Both the position numbers and the translations under genes were made by a program. A stretch of 64,000 bases of DNA. Source: Capsicum annuum (taxonomy: Eukaryota > Streptophyta > Magnoliopsida > Solanales > Solanaceae). The notes beneath the pieces are model-generated. The model worked only from the letters and a program-made list of their open reading frames with translations. It was not told where the DNA came from and did no database searches. Below, in pieces: positions 31,287 to 43,107 of the stretch (position 1 is the stretch's first letter; every line of letters begins with the position of its first letter). The stretch is taken from the NCBI RefSeq assembly GCF_002878395.1, contig NC_061119.1:15863960-15927959 (forward strand). The letters run 5' to 3'.

Positions 31287-32880
31287 ACTAGAATACGACT
31301 CCCAAAGAGGTGTGAATTGATTTTTGACCGCCTTCTCCTTCTTATACTCGGGCCTAGGCTAAAAACTGGGTCTAGAGGGGTTATGGTAATTTGGTGGAGC
31401 GAATGGGCGATTTTGTGGAGCTTGCGCACGCCATTGCGGGTAAGAAGGGGTTTGGGCATATGGTTGCATTCTATATACTAGGTACGGGGGTGATGGAATG
31501 GAATATGAAGGGTTTTGTGGATGGTAGTGATGGGGGGAGGAATATATGGAGCTTGGACGTAAAGTTGGGCTTGGGATTGGGGATAGGGGTGAGGTGGTCT
31601 TTTGGGATAGGAATAGGTTCCATCTACGATAGTCGCTACATCTTCTTACCTGTTTTTACCTCCAAATACACTAGATCCACCTTGAATCGCTTGTGTGCTG
31701 GCTTTTAATGCGACAAAACTCACTATTCAGCCGGTCTTAATTCCGTCCTCTATCATCTCCCCCATTTTAAGGACTTCCATAAAAGACTTTTCCATTGCCG
31801 GAAGTAAATGTTGAAAATAGGTCTCATCCTACTCTTGAATGAAAACTTCTACCAACTTACTTTCTTTCATTGGAGGCTTTACCCTGGCGGCCTATTCAGG
31901 CCACCTTATCGCGTATTCCCTAAAACCTTTAGTGCTCTTTTTCATCATGTTGACCAAGGATTTTTCATCCGAAATCAAGTCGATGTTGTACTAAAAATGT
32001 TGAACAAATTCAGAAGCCAAATCATCCCAGCTGTTGAGATATCGATAAACTATTCTGAGGCCAGATCCAAAAGACTCTCGCCAAAGAAGGCCATGAGCAG
32101 CTCTTTGTTTCCTCCTACAGCCCTCAACTGGTTGCAATAACGTCTCAAGTGTGCAATGGGATCACCGTGTCCTGCATACTTCTTGAACTTAGGCATCTTA
32201 AAACTGGGGGAAAGATTTATGTCTGGGAACATGAAAAGATCCTTATAGGAAACATTCCTATAATCTCCGATTTCTTGCAAATTCCTCATAGCTTGTTCTA
32301 AACTTTTCAATTTTTGGGCTATGATATCCTGTTCCTCTGCTGCGACAGGTTTCTCCATATCAAATGGAAATGCAGGCGGCTGAGTGTACCCATATGGTTC
32401 ATTCATTTGCAAAGTAGGCTTCGGGGCATAATACTGACCATCTGAAACCTTCAGTACTGGCTCACTGGTAGACCTGGGAAGCCTCATTGTGGGACGCGTA
32501 ACATATATAGGAGTTTCATGTGGTGGTGGAGCCACGAATACCAGTGTGATTGATGACGCTGGCTAAGCAGCTGGTCTTGATTGGGGAGCTGCCAAGGGCA
32601 CACCAGAACTGACAGGATAATAATGTCGTGGAGTGAATCCTGGCTCATGCTCAGGTAACTCAGTAGGAGCAGAGAATTGTGCCTAAGAGAGCGGTGGGAA
32701 GTTAGAGATATTCCCAAGACCTTCAGGGAGCGGAAGAGGAGGCATTCCGCTGGCCCATGCCCAGTGTAAATCTATCAATTGTTGCCTGAGCCTTACTACC
32801 TCATCATTGTGTTCAAGACTTTCTTCCCTGTGACCCTGATCCGGGTCAATGAGCGAATTTTCAATCTCCTTGCTAGCCAT
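31287..32880 (-). pseudogene. Ogre gag
   Basis: Starts MASKEIENSLIDPDQGHREE at 32880. A helical region (NDEVVRLRQQLIDLHWAWAS) is followed by a proline-rich spacer. The gag core is at 32535-32050 (FPDINLSPSFKMPKFKKYAG, then GDPIAHLRRYCNQLRAVGGN, then MAFFGESL). A proline/tyrosine-rich stretch at 31660-31320 precedes the knuckle. Three or more stops and a frame change near 32050 break it. The plus-strand ORFs at 31242-31708 and 31808-32140 are antisense. Confidence 0.87.
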
Positions 32881-33699
32881 GGCGAGCTTTATTTTGGATC
32901 TGGTTAAGTATGGGTGACTAGCCAGAGTGCTGCAAACCTACCAATGTTATCTTAAAGAACATGCTCATCAAAGACGACATCCATTAGGATTAGGGCACAC
33001 AACAAGCATGGGAATCACATTGGTAAAATTGTCCTAAATTCATGCTCATTTCTACCAACTTTTGAAGGTCATTTTAACATCATCTAGATTTTTGTCATTT
33101 TAACATCATCTTGATTTTTGTCTACACTATTTTTTTATCTACACTTATTATTATTTTTCTTTCCCTCTCTTTTCTCTCTTTTTTTCTTCTCTTTTTTTCG
33201 TATAAATCTCTGCTCTTTTCTTCTCTCGTTATCCACCTTTATTTTATCATTCTTTATGGCTTTTGTTTTTCTTTAAAAGAGGAAAAATAATGAAAAACAA
33301 TAAAACAAAATGATTAGATCAAACCCAAAAGTAGGTTGCCTACGTATCATGTTGTACATGAATCAGATCTTGCGTAGTTCGGGCAGCATGTGCATAAACA
33401 TTGCCCACTTTTTTTATTTTTTACGAAAACAAAAATAAACAAACAAGGAAAGACGTAACATTATAAAATTTTGAAGAAAGAAAATAACAAAGACATACAA
33501 AAGTTCGGGACCACTTTAAAACTAAACAACAAATATGAAATGACATTCTGGATCCCTAAGACGACATCGTGAAATTACTAATAAATACCCTAATAGCAAA
33601 ACAACTTGACTTCGAATTAAAACCGACACCACCCTACAATGAAAGACACATAAAAGACTCAAACTGAATAAAGATAAGAAGTGCTCTTTCAGACTGGTG
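32881..33699. other. Ogre ORF1-gag spacer
   Basis: A non-coding stretch upstream of gag on the minus strand. It holds a pyrimidine-rich run on the plus strand (33130-33250, TTTTTCTTCTC type) and the stem-loop motif copy at 33317-33380. No protein recognised. Confidence 0.7.
33317..33380 (-). repeat. Ogre dispersed stem-loop motif, copy 2 (before gag)
   Basis: The minus strand has GAACTACG, CAAG, ATCTGATTC, with a six-pair hairpin TCATGT-ACA-ACATGA formed across its end, then the closing CGTAG of GATACGTAGGC. It lies about 440 nt upstream of the gag start. Confidence 0.85.
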
Positions 33700-35241
33700 C
33701 TCTACGTGATGACCCTGGCTGATATGGACCTGCCTCTGAAGTTCTCTTTCTCCCATTTAAACTTTGTAGCATATCCTGTAAAGACACCTTGATACCGGGG
33801 AAGAATCTTTAGGCCCGTATTCCTGCTTCATGAGGAGTGCACTTGGAAAGATTATTCTGACACCTTTCTACCGTCTTGAACAAATCTTCTAGCTGAACCC
33901 TCAGTGTTCCCACTTTGGACCCTACACTTTCATCTGATGATCGTCTACTATGCATTCTTCCTCTATTCTCCCTCTAAGCTGCGCTGGTAAGGGTTGACTG
34001 ATACCCCGAGAGATAGATTGAAGTCAGACCTCATATTCCTGAATTTGGCCCGAATTATCCAAACTTTCTTTGAGTGTGTCCACACCCAGCTTTGTTGCAT
34101 GTTTCCAAAACTACTCGTACTTTCTCTCACCTAAGGCTTAGTCCTTGAAGTACTCAACATTCTTTAGAAGATCCACTGCTAGTGGCGCGTCCTACAGTCT
34201 ACCCAACTGGCGCATTACCCTAGAAGGACTGTATGGTTTAGTGCAATTGAGCCCTAATATAACTAAAGGAAACTGTGTCTGACAACCCAATAATACTACA
34301 TTTGGTCGCAGCCATAGATAAGTCCACAAAATGTTATCCCTGGTTCTCAAATCAAGAAATTAAATCCAAGCGTCGACTCCCACGGGTAACGAGAATTTAT
34401 CCAACAGCAGCCTGGAGTCCATGGCTTTCACTCAATTAGGAATACAATGATCTAACACGTCTGGTCTAACTAAAGAAGGCGCATGCAAATGCTCCATCAT
34501 CCATAACTGCAATATCAGGTTACTGCCCTAAAAAAATCTCCTTCCCCCCTTCATTTCGGTTAAAGCCTTGTATATTTCTGTTACGATCATGGGTATGAGA
34601 GTGAACATTCCCTTTTGATTAATGCCCTTGTCATTTTGATTCTTATGAAATAGGGCAATCACCACGGATTGGAAACGGGTATTAATATGTCTTTTTTCTA
34701 ATGGAAACACTAAAGTACATAACAAAGAGAGGGTGAAGACTTCAAGACGCTTTCTCTCCCACTTCTCCTTAGTCACATAAAATTCATCCAAAAATCAATG
34801 AAAACCTTTCGATGGCCCGAATCTAGCGAACAAAAAATCTAGGAAAACCCACGAATCACTTAAACAACCCAAATGGATACCCTTACTTTTTAAACCACAA
34901 GACTGGAAAAATCTCACGCCAGTGTGATTTCGTGCTCGGATCATATCCTTCTCGATATAGGGCAAATGTAACAAACTGGATATTTCTGCCAAAGTAGGAG
35001 TCATTTCACATCCTCCAAACCTGAATACCAAACTACTCGGATCCCAAAAGGTCAACAAAGCCTCTATTAAATCTGAACGAGGGATAACATGCAGAAGTTT
35101 CATAAGATTACCTAATATTTTAACTAGTTTCTGCTGATCAACATAGTTAAATATTTCCCACCATTTGATTAACTTTTTGGGCACCTTGACAACCATCAGA
35201 ACTCTAGACATGGTGGAAAAATCCATCCTGTAATAATACAC
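33700..35241 (-). pseudogene. Ogre ORF1 with plant-mobile-domain homology
   Basis: An extra ORF between the primer site and gag. Open piece 35241-34795 carries LLTFWDPSSLVFRFGGCEMT and PTLAEISSLLHLPYIEKDMI, the signature of the plant mobile domain (PF10536-like, aminotransferase-like). Piece 34791-34528 continues it (EVFTLSLLCTLVFPLEKRHI, VIALFHKNQNDKG). Farther down, broken reading includes CTKPYSPSRVMRQLGRL and WALGERKYE-like stretches to about 33700. This ORF is a hallmark of Ogre; its function in the element is unknown. The start at 35241 is the first in-frame methionine seen, and a nearby internal methionine (35226) is also possible. Confidence 0.85.
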
Positions 35242-35448
35242 AAGACATTATCTCAAAATTCGACAGGAGTAGAAGATTCCTAACCCTTGGGATTTTTGAT
35301 GCAAACATAAGTCGATGGGACAGACCACATCCATGACTCCAATTCACCGAACAGAAGTACTGAACAAAATCAGTCTACTTGGGAAATGACTCTAAATTAC
35401 GGGGCGAGAGACCTAGGCTAATACTAAGACAAAGGCCAACACAAAGAA

Positions 35449-35516
35449 TTACCGAACCCACTGAGGGTTGCCTACGTATCCCAACCAAAGGGAAGAGAAT
35501 CAGGTATGCGTAGTTC
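35449..35516 (-). repeat. Ogre dispersed stem-loop motif, copy 1 (before ORF1)
   Basis: The minus strand has GAACTACG, CAT, ACCTGATTC, a hairpin TCCC-7 nt-GGGA, and the closing CGTAG of GATACGTAGGC, followed by AACCC. It lies about 230 nt upstream of ORF1. Confidence 0.85.
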
Positions 35517-36415
35517 ATCCAGATTGGACAATTAACGATTAACTAATAAATTGGCCCTAACTTAAGAGACACTACCAAAGACAAATAAAAAAAAACTTTT
35601 GAATTTTCAGCTATACACTGACACCACCAATTATGAAGAAAAATCTTTTTGGCGTTTTTCTTTTGGACAAATAAGTAGAAAGGGCAAACGAAACTTTTTT
35701 TGTTTGAATTGACGGTACTTTGAGAAGAAAAATACAAAACGTAAAAAAATATTTTTGAGTTTTTGGATTGTGAAAAACAAAATCCATAACGAATTCTAAA
35801 TAAACTACGACATTCCTCTTTTTATTCATTCCTTTTGACTCATTTTTTTCTTTTTCGTTTTTGCCTACGCATTTTACTCCTAACCAAATTTTATTTTATT
35901 TTTTAATTTCAAAAATCAGTTCATCAAATGACCACGTTACCCTTAAAAATGCAACAGTTAGCACGTAGGGATACTTTAGAGGGGAGTCTCCTACAAAGGG
36001 CCATGTGGGTCACGCTAGGTCTCAGTATGATGCACATAAGCATGACCTAAAGGCTGACCTACATTGTGGTTTACTAACAAGGCTGTTTTGAGGAGCGTAT
36101 GGTCGATAGTGGCTGCTTTGATTTCCACCTACTCCATAACACTGACGGCTCCCCCCTAAAATAAGGGTGACTCAACTAGAGGTTGTGTACAACACGTGTA
36201 CTACGGACTTGTTGCAAAAAGAAGGTCGGGGTGGACTCATGATGACAGATATAAAATGGTAACACATAGGATAAATACTATAAATAAAGAGCACGAAAAA
36301 GCACAAAAGTGAAAATAACACAAACAATAACCACAAACAATGCATATACACTCGTAATTCCAAACAAAGCCGATATGACTCCAAAAATAGCTCGAATTCT
36401 GAAAACTTGTCACCA
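35517..36415. other. Ogre 5' untranslated leader
   Basis: The rest of the leader between the primer site and ORF1 on the minus strand. Several short overlapping ORFs on both strands (35543-35829, 36172-36515) lack motifs. T-rich and A-rich runs dominate. Confidence 0.6.
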
Positions 36416-36435
36416 GATCCCCAACAGAGTAGCCA
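36416..36435 (-). promoter_or_regulatory. Ogre primer-binding site
   Basis: The minus strand reads TGGCTACTCTGTTGGGGATC, five bases after the end of the 5' LTR. It is close to TGGCGACTCTGCTGGGGA, the tRNA-Arg-type site typical of Ogre elements, with C/G-to-T changes. Confidence 0.85.
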
Positions 36436-36440
36436 GAAGC

Positions 36441-38608
36441 TGTCACACCCTATTTTTTAACGTACTCCAAAAAAGATTTATTTTAAAGTTTGAAAGGCCT
36501 TTATTATTTAAGTGACAAGAAATAAAAAATTATTTCGGAAAAGGGTTATTTATTCAGATTCGTCACTTGGCATAATCCGGTGTGCCAAGTCACATTTAGA
36601 AAATCCTTTTCGAAACCATTTGACTCTTAAACTGGTTTGCGAATAGAGATTTCGGCTAAGGAATTCTGTTGACCGAGGGGAAGGTGTTAGGCACCCCTCG
36701 ATCTCATGGTTCAACCACGGTCTCTTGGCAGAGCGTATCGGCTAAATTGATGTTACAAATGCATAAACCACACAAAAGCATGCAAAATAATCAAATAATA
36801 ACAAAACAAAACAAGATGTTAAGTCCAGTCGAATTATTACAACCCGAAATAAAAATACTAAAATAACCTACACTAGTCCTAAACTATGCTTTACCCGATG
36901 CCTCGGGCCTTGATCACGAGCATCATTTGCGTACAAAATTCTTTGGGGCATTCCCCGGTAATTAAATGCAAACTACCTCGGGGCATTCCCCGATCAAATG
37001 AATACACATTCCAAATACGATAAACAAAACATTCAACAAATATTCCAATCATTCCCATATTACACCAATCCTAAACTTGCCTACCCGAGCTTACTATTTG
37101 CCTACCCGGTCAACAACATACCGCATTCAACATCAACAATGTATCAAAAATATCATAATACTTACTTTTATCAATTTTCGATTCCCGTCCCCAAATTTGT
37201 TTCAACCAACATGATTAAATAAGTCTCAATTAAATCAACCAATCAAACTACAGTAATTAAAGAAGCTCAAACACACAATCACAAAATAACCATCAAACTC
37301 AAACACGAATTACACGAATCAGTGACGTCACCACAGATAAAATGAGAAAGATAGAGTTGAAAAATTTGGACCTTAATTTTTATTTCAAATCAGATGGTTT
37401 GACTGAAGCTGCTTCATAGACTCAACGAATCTCGACTCTACAACCCATTATCCCATCAAATAGGATCAACTCGGCAATGAAACAAAACCCTGATAAGTAT
37501 CCGAAATTAAGACTAAGAAAAAGAAGAAAAACCACAACCCTAAATGACGATTCAGTGGTCAGAACTGACGCTAGCCGGTGGGATTTGACCAAAAAATAAG
37601 AGGCACGAGCTTAGAACGTGATTTCAGATCGTAGTAGAGCCGGTGGTACTATTTTTATTCAGGTTTCGTTGGAACAGTAGCCAGGACATGGCTATTGATG
37701 TTTGAGCAGTGATTCCGGTGGATCTCCAGTGATAACCCACCGAAGAAAATACCTCTTACCTCAATTTCGTTCTCGTCTCAGCCTTTCTCTCTCAATTTTT
37801 CTCTAATCTCTCTCTATCTCTCGCAATTTTCCTCTCTCTTGTCTATTTCTCTCTCAAACCCATAACCAAATCACAACTGGGTTGCCGTTGGCAACTCACC
37901 AGAGCTTCGAATCAGTGTAGACTCGCCGGAACAGTGACCAAAAAACAACTAAACAGTCGGATTTCGGCTATATCTCGTCCAAAAATTGAAGGAAAATAAA
38001 GAGAATTGGGAGATTATGAGACTGATTCGAACAACTGACGCTAAAACTGAGTCCGACACTTAGGTCGCCAAAAAAATCTTGAACGGAAATTTGATTTCTC
38101 CCCGATTTCCCTATTCCTTCACCAGATTCTGTCAAACGCCCTCTATTTTTTGTTTCTCCTTACTGAGTGTGTGTGTGCAAGTGTTTTCCAGCTAGATCAA
38201 GTGTGTGTGTGTGAATCATGAGGTCTGTGTATTAATGGTGTGAAGTTAAGAAGATGATGGGAATGGAAGAAGAAAAAAATTTTTGGGATTTGCTCTGTTT
38301 CTTGTTTTGGGTTACTGATCCTCTCCTTTTTTACGTGAGAGTATGTGTGTATATATTGTGAGGGTGGGTAGTGGTGAGGTAGGTTAGGTGGGGTCACGTA
38401 GGGTAGGGGTTAGGTGTAATGTGTTTTATTTTAATTGGGTAGGTTGTTAGGATAAGCTAGAATTAGTTAGGATAGGTTTTGTTAGGGATTTTGTTATATT
38501 TTTATTTTTATTTTGTGAGGATATAATATCATGGGTGAGGGTACACGGTAGGATAAAAATAAAATGGGTAAAAACGACATCGGGGAGGGACGAAATTAGG
38601 TGTCTACA
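36441..38608 (-). repeat. Ogre 5' LTR (right copy)
   Basis: 2,168 bp with the same ends as the left copy (TGTCACACC to GTCTACA). It shares the CGGGGCATTCCCCG hairpins (around 36951-36991), the (GT)n run near 38166 and the CT-rich block near 37795-37855. In the minus orientation this copy would carry the promoter. Confidence 0.93.
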
Positions 38609-40252
38609 CTAATCGAGACATGAATGAGACTATTCTGTAATTGACACTGGCTCTAGGTAAGTAGCTAAATTGTTGGGTATTAAATACCTCCAAGACTCGA
38701 TAACATGAAAGTAAATAATGGCATGATCATACTAGCATAACAATAGTCCATTGTCAACAATGCTTTCATTTAGACATTTTGTCAAGCGCTTGGAGGTTAT
38801 GGACTTGTACATAGATGAGAACACATGGTAACATGTCATTATTACGCTATTCAATTCATATGGGCATTCTATCAAGCACATGGAGATTAATACTTGGACA
38901 TAGGAATATCTTAAGAACATGGGAGCATAGCATGGTTTCATAACCAACAACGTGAATTGGGGAAATTACATAAAAATCACTTGAAATAGGACATGGGCAT
39001 TTTATCACAACATGTAAGGATCAAACATGTTGAAAACATGAACGTAAAATAAGGAATTCTTTCTAATTATCTTGAATATAGGATCCACCATGGAATTAAA
39101 CAAAAACTCTAAGGACATGATATGTAAGTCTTTGTTCAAAATCATTCTTGTAGGCATTTCATCAGCCACTTGTAATTCTTGATTTAGTCTAAGTACAGGA
39201 GTAGTTAAAAATAGTAGTAATAGCATGATTCCATCTCTAAAATCACTAATTAGGGTATAAATTTAGCAAACAATACCATTCAAACATGTGAGGTTTAATA
39301 TCACCCATAATTTCATGGAAACATGATATAAGCTTGAGATTCATGAAAACTTATAAACAAAATTCATGGGAACATGTAAAGATTGTGACTTTAAACTTGA
39401 AATTTGAGTTATGGGCTCCATGGGCAAAAGAGGACCAATGGATGAACTCCCACATACCTCAATTTTTCTTGAATTTTGAAGAAAGCTTGAATCTTGGAAT
39501 CTTGAATGATAAACTTGTGAAAGAAACTTCATTCTTGATTTTTCTTGAAGGTTTATTGAACTAGGAAACTTTAACCCTTGGATTCTTGAAGAAATATTGA
39601 ATTCAAAACTTAAATCCTTTTGTTCTTCAGAGAAAGTCGAACTTTGTTCATAGTGGAAAAAGAGGATGGTTGACATGAGTTTTGATGATGAAAATTAGGC
39701 AAATAATGCCCTTTGGGTGTTATAAATCGTCCATTGGACGTTTAGGGTTGAGGGGAAAGGGCCAAAGTGTCCCTAGACCTTTTAGGAACTGAATTAACAT
39801 GTAAAATAGCTTTGGATTTGCTTCATTTTTTCTTGTCGGGGCACATTCAACGCGATCCGTCGAGATCGCGTCGGCTTACTGCCTCACACAAACAATGTCA
39901 TAACTTTTTACTAGGGCATTGAATTTTGGCAAAATTGGTATAGTTGGAAAGATAATTCAATTATCTACAATTTGGTGGGTCTTGAGCTTTAAAATTCCAT
40001 GTAAATAAAAACTATACACATTTAAAGTAGACCCTTATAGAATCGAATATCAAAATTTGGATGAATCAAATGATCTTAGCTAAACTTAGCTCTAAGTGAT
40101 TCCTATGAATATTTTTAACTTCAAAATAAAATCAAACATGAGTATAAATATTTTGAAACTTGTATTCACATGGAAATCACTTGGATTATAGCTTATAAAC
40201 GTAAGAACGATAGTTTATAGACTAGCCTAACAATACAGGGTATTACACTTTA

Positions 40253-40719
40253 GTACAGCCAGTGTTCCATATTTCATTGTTGAAGAAGTATATTAGTGAA
40301 CCAACGGCAGTCATTCCCTTAGAGAATGTAGATGTTCAGAATAGTCTTTTGTATGAGGAAGTCCTAGTTAAAATTCTCGATCGTCAAGTTCATAGACTAA
40401 AGAATAAAGAAGTTTCACTAGTCAAAGTTCTTTGGTAGAATCAGTCCGTTGAGGGAGCCACTTGGGAATCATAATAAGATATGTTGATCAAGTACCCTCA
40501 TATTTTCTCCGCAAACTCGGATTCAGTCTAAGGAATTCATCTTCTTAAAATTTTTATTTATCATGCTCAATTTTAGTTGCACCTCATGTTCATATCAGTC
40601 ATGCATGCATGAATTAGTTCAGTCGTGTAATCCATGTATCAAATATGCATGTTCAGTGTGTAATCTCAGTCCATCAGTTTCAATAGCTTAATCAATCTCA
40701 TTCGAGGACGAATGATCCC
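40253..40719 (+). pseudogene. GypA integrase end and chromodomain-like tail
   Basis: Resumes the integrase frame after solo LTR C: QPVFHISLLKKYISEPTAVI, LLYEEVLVKILDRQVHRLKN, KEVSLVKVLW, then ATWES and YPHIFSAN. This is the conserved Tekay/Del C-terminus, whose chromodomain-related fold is thought to steer insertion into heterochromatin. Stops at about 40436, 40470 and 40473. After about 40560 the sequence is a non-coding 3' leader up to the PPT. Confidence 0.87.
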
Positions 40720-40732
40720 AAGGGGGAGATAT
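40720..40732 (+). promoter_or_regulatory. GypA polypurine tract
   Basis: AAGGGGGAGATAT directly before the 3' LTR start TGTAATACC, preceded by the lineage-typical ATTCGAGGACGAATGATCCC. Confidence 0.88.
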
Positions 40733-43107
40733 TGTAATACCTCATATTTCCCTAGCATAATTTAATCCTCAGTACATGAGTATTCATACATAAATTTTTA
40801 TAAATACAAATAATTCCTCAATTTAGAGTCTATCAAGTTGTGGGAAATTAAACTAGCTTTCCAACAATACAAGATTTGTCTTAATTCAATAAACGAGTAA
40901 GAAGTTATGATGATTTTAAGCTTTAGTTGTAAAGCACCGTGATTTAAGTCCGTAGTGAATTGTGGAGGAGTGTAAAATCACAATTTTCACTTTTTATTAA
41001 AGCTCTGTAATCATGGCATGTCGCGGAGGATTCCCATTTTCCATTTGGAAATTTCCAGTGGGCCAGTGAGATGTCACCACATTGCGGTGAACTTCCATAT
41101 CTCAACCAGTGGGAGACCGCGATCCCACCACATCACGCCAATTGAAAAAATGGCACTCGTAAATTTTCAGTGGCCCGACGTGATCTTGGCGCATCGCGCT
41201 AGAGCCAAAAATCAGGATTTTTATTTCCAACCTGAGTTTGTAAATTTGTTTAGGGGTATTTGGGTTTTTTTCCATGGTCCTAATCATCTAAAATATGAGA
41301 TTTAACCCCTAAGTGACCTAAATAATCATTATTTATTCAATTCATCTCTAATTGAAAATCCCTTTTCTCATGAACAAAAATCCTAGCTCTCAAATTCAAG
41401 GCTAAATTTCAAAAATTCTCCATCAATCCTCGCAGATTCATTAACCCAGGTATGTTAGATGTTCATCCATGGGTTCCTTTCACCCATAGAGTCCAAGTAC
41501 CTGATTTTAATTGTAGAGTGATAATCTTTTCAAGTTACTTTGATATTAAATTAAGTATTCAATCATAAATCTCCATGAACTATGATTCTGCACCATGTAT
41601 AAACGAAATTGTTGTTGTTATTCAACTCCCCATGTTTTAATGTTATCATTCATTGAGTTAAATCATGATTTAGTGCTACTCATGTTGAATTCATTTTATT
41701 ACTACAAACTCCATAACATTCCAACGATTTGACTAAGCCTTTAACTAGAAGTGTTTGATAAAATGCTTACAAGAATGAGTATTTGATAAAGGTTTTTCAT
41801 GCAAAGTCCTCTAAGTTTAATATTATGTCAGTAAGTTTGCTTTTTAGTCTTGGGGGTATTGAATACCCGAAAACCATAGCTGTTTTACTTACCCTTGTCT
41901 CATTATCTTCAGAATAACTTTAGAATATATATTATGAGCATTACTAAATCAGTCAGTTAACCTCAGCATAGTTGGTAACTCAGTGTCATTCAGTTGTGAG
42001 TAGGATTTAACACCGAGTAAGCATAGATGTGGTGGCTTCCCTGTCAGATAGGTAGAGTCACTAGTAACAGTCCCTAAACTCCAGAACTATGTAGTCAGCA
42101 TAGGATATGAGAAGTCACCTATCAGTATAGGCTTTAGTCCTTCGGGATAACACAGTATACTAGTTTAGTGAATCCACATAGCCAGCATTAATAATCGTGG
42201 TATGATACTAACACCATTCACACTAGGGTTCTAGGTTGGACCCCAATTATCTCATATTAGGGCATGTCGGTTAGATGATACCTCCCATAGTCTCACCCAC
42301 AGTCTCAATCATAGTTTGTATAACAGTCTCAGTTTAGTTATTCAATCTCAATTATTTGAAATGGCATACAGATATCAGTGATTCAATACCATATTTCAGT
42401 ATCTACAGACAATATTCAGAATATGTTAAATGCTTGTTCATGAATTTTTAGTATTTACAGATTTCACTTATTTCCATGTATCTATAGATTTCATGCGCTC
42501 TAGTCAGTATTTAATCTCGTATATGTACATTCAGATGGTTATTATTCCTATTCATGAAACCATTTATATTAGCCTAGCTTATTTTCCATACCAGTATATT
42601 CACAAGACCGATTGCATATCCTTTCTTTTGCACTGTGATGTATTATATCATAGGTTTGGATGTCCAGTTCTTAGATTGCTCATAGATTTCACAGACCCTC
42701 AATAGTAGTAGTGGTGAGTCCTTATATTTTGTGGATAGATTATTTTACTTCATGTCTCTATTTCAGTAGTTAGTGGAGTTAGTTGGAGCCTGTCCCATCA
42801 ACTCTCATTTAGTCAGTGTAGAGGTTTTTCAGACACTATGGTCAGTTATTCAGTATTCAAAATTCAATTGACACATCAATTAGTTATTTAGTTTATCAGT
42901 ATTTTATCAAATTCAGACAGTTTTTTTCCAGTTTTACGATTAGTTTTGATCTCATATATTAAAACCTTATGGCATATCAGTTAATGTTCTGTAGTTATGA
43001 TTATGATATTTAGTGCTTACAATAGGTACCAGTTCATGGGTTAGCTTGTGGTCCCTCAGAACTGTAAGCACAGTGTGACACCTAGGGTGTACTCTCGTGG
43101 CGTTACA
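40733..43107 (+). repeat. 3' LTR of GypA
   Basis: 2,375 bp, from TGTAATACCTC to GGCGTTACA, with the palindrome GGGTATTGAATACCC at 41854-41868. Slightly shorter than the 5' LTR through small deletions, for example near 42120. Confidence 0.92.

Larger units (their letters stand above)
20426..38608 (-). mobile_element. Ogre/Tat-type Ty3/gypsy retrotransposon (18.2 kb)
   Basis: LTRs 20426-22573 and 36441-38608 look about 90-93% alike by eye over their first 300 bp. Exact TSD CTAAT at 20421-20425 and 38609-38613. Minus-strand order: LTR, tRNA-Arg-type primer site, ORF1 with plant mobile domain, gag, protease, candidate intron, RT, RNase H, integrase, 3' tail with minisatellites, PPT, LTR. An extra ORF1 upstream of gag, an intron in pol, a minisatellite-bearing 3' region and this primer site together identify the Ogre lineage. 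It is the youngest large insertion here but carries stops in every domain. Confidence 0.92.
18461..40247 (-). repeat. Reverse-oriented solo LTR C, split by Ogre
   Basis: On the minus strand the LTR opens TGTAATACCCTG (40247) and closes TTTTTAAGGCGTTATA (18461). Its two parts (18461-20425, 38609-40247) sum to about 3.6 kb. Flanks CTTCA (18456-18460) and CTTTA (40248-40252) form a TSD with one C-to-T change. Its minus strand shares blocks with the GypA LTR, for example GGGTTACAGGTTGGACCCC at 10568 against the complement of 19763-19785. No internal region or coding sequence is present. Confidence 0.85.
9044..43107 (+). mobile_element. Chromovirus GypA (Tekay/Del-type), nested inside copia X
   Basis: 5' LTR 9044-11467, 3' LTR 40733-43107, primer site at 11471 and PPT at 40720-40732. 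The coding order is gag, protease, RT, RNase H, integrase, chromodomain-like end. TSD AACGT (9039-9043) and AATAT (43108-43112) differ by the two transitions expected from CpG decay. The native internal part is about 5.1 kb once two nested insertions are removed. The LTRs look only ~80-85% alike by eye, so it is old. All coding parts are broken. Confidence 0.92.

Noticed and set aside
31242..32140. Plus-strand ORFs of 79, 105 and 110 residues, the 105-residue one glycine-rich
   Set aside because: They are antisense to Ogre gag; the glycine-rich ORF is the reverse reading of a proline/tyrosine-rich gag stretch.
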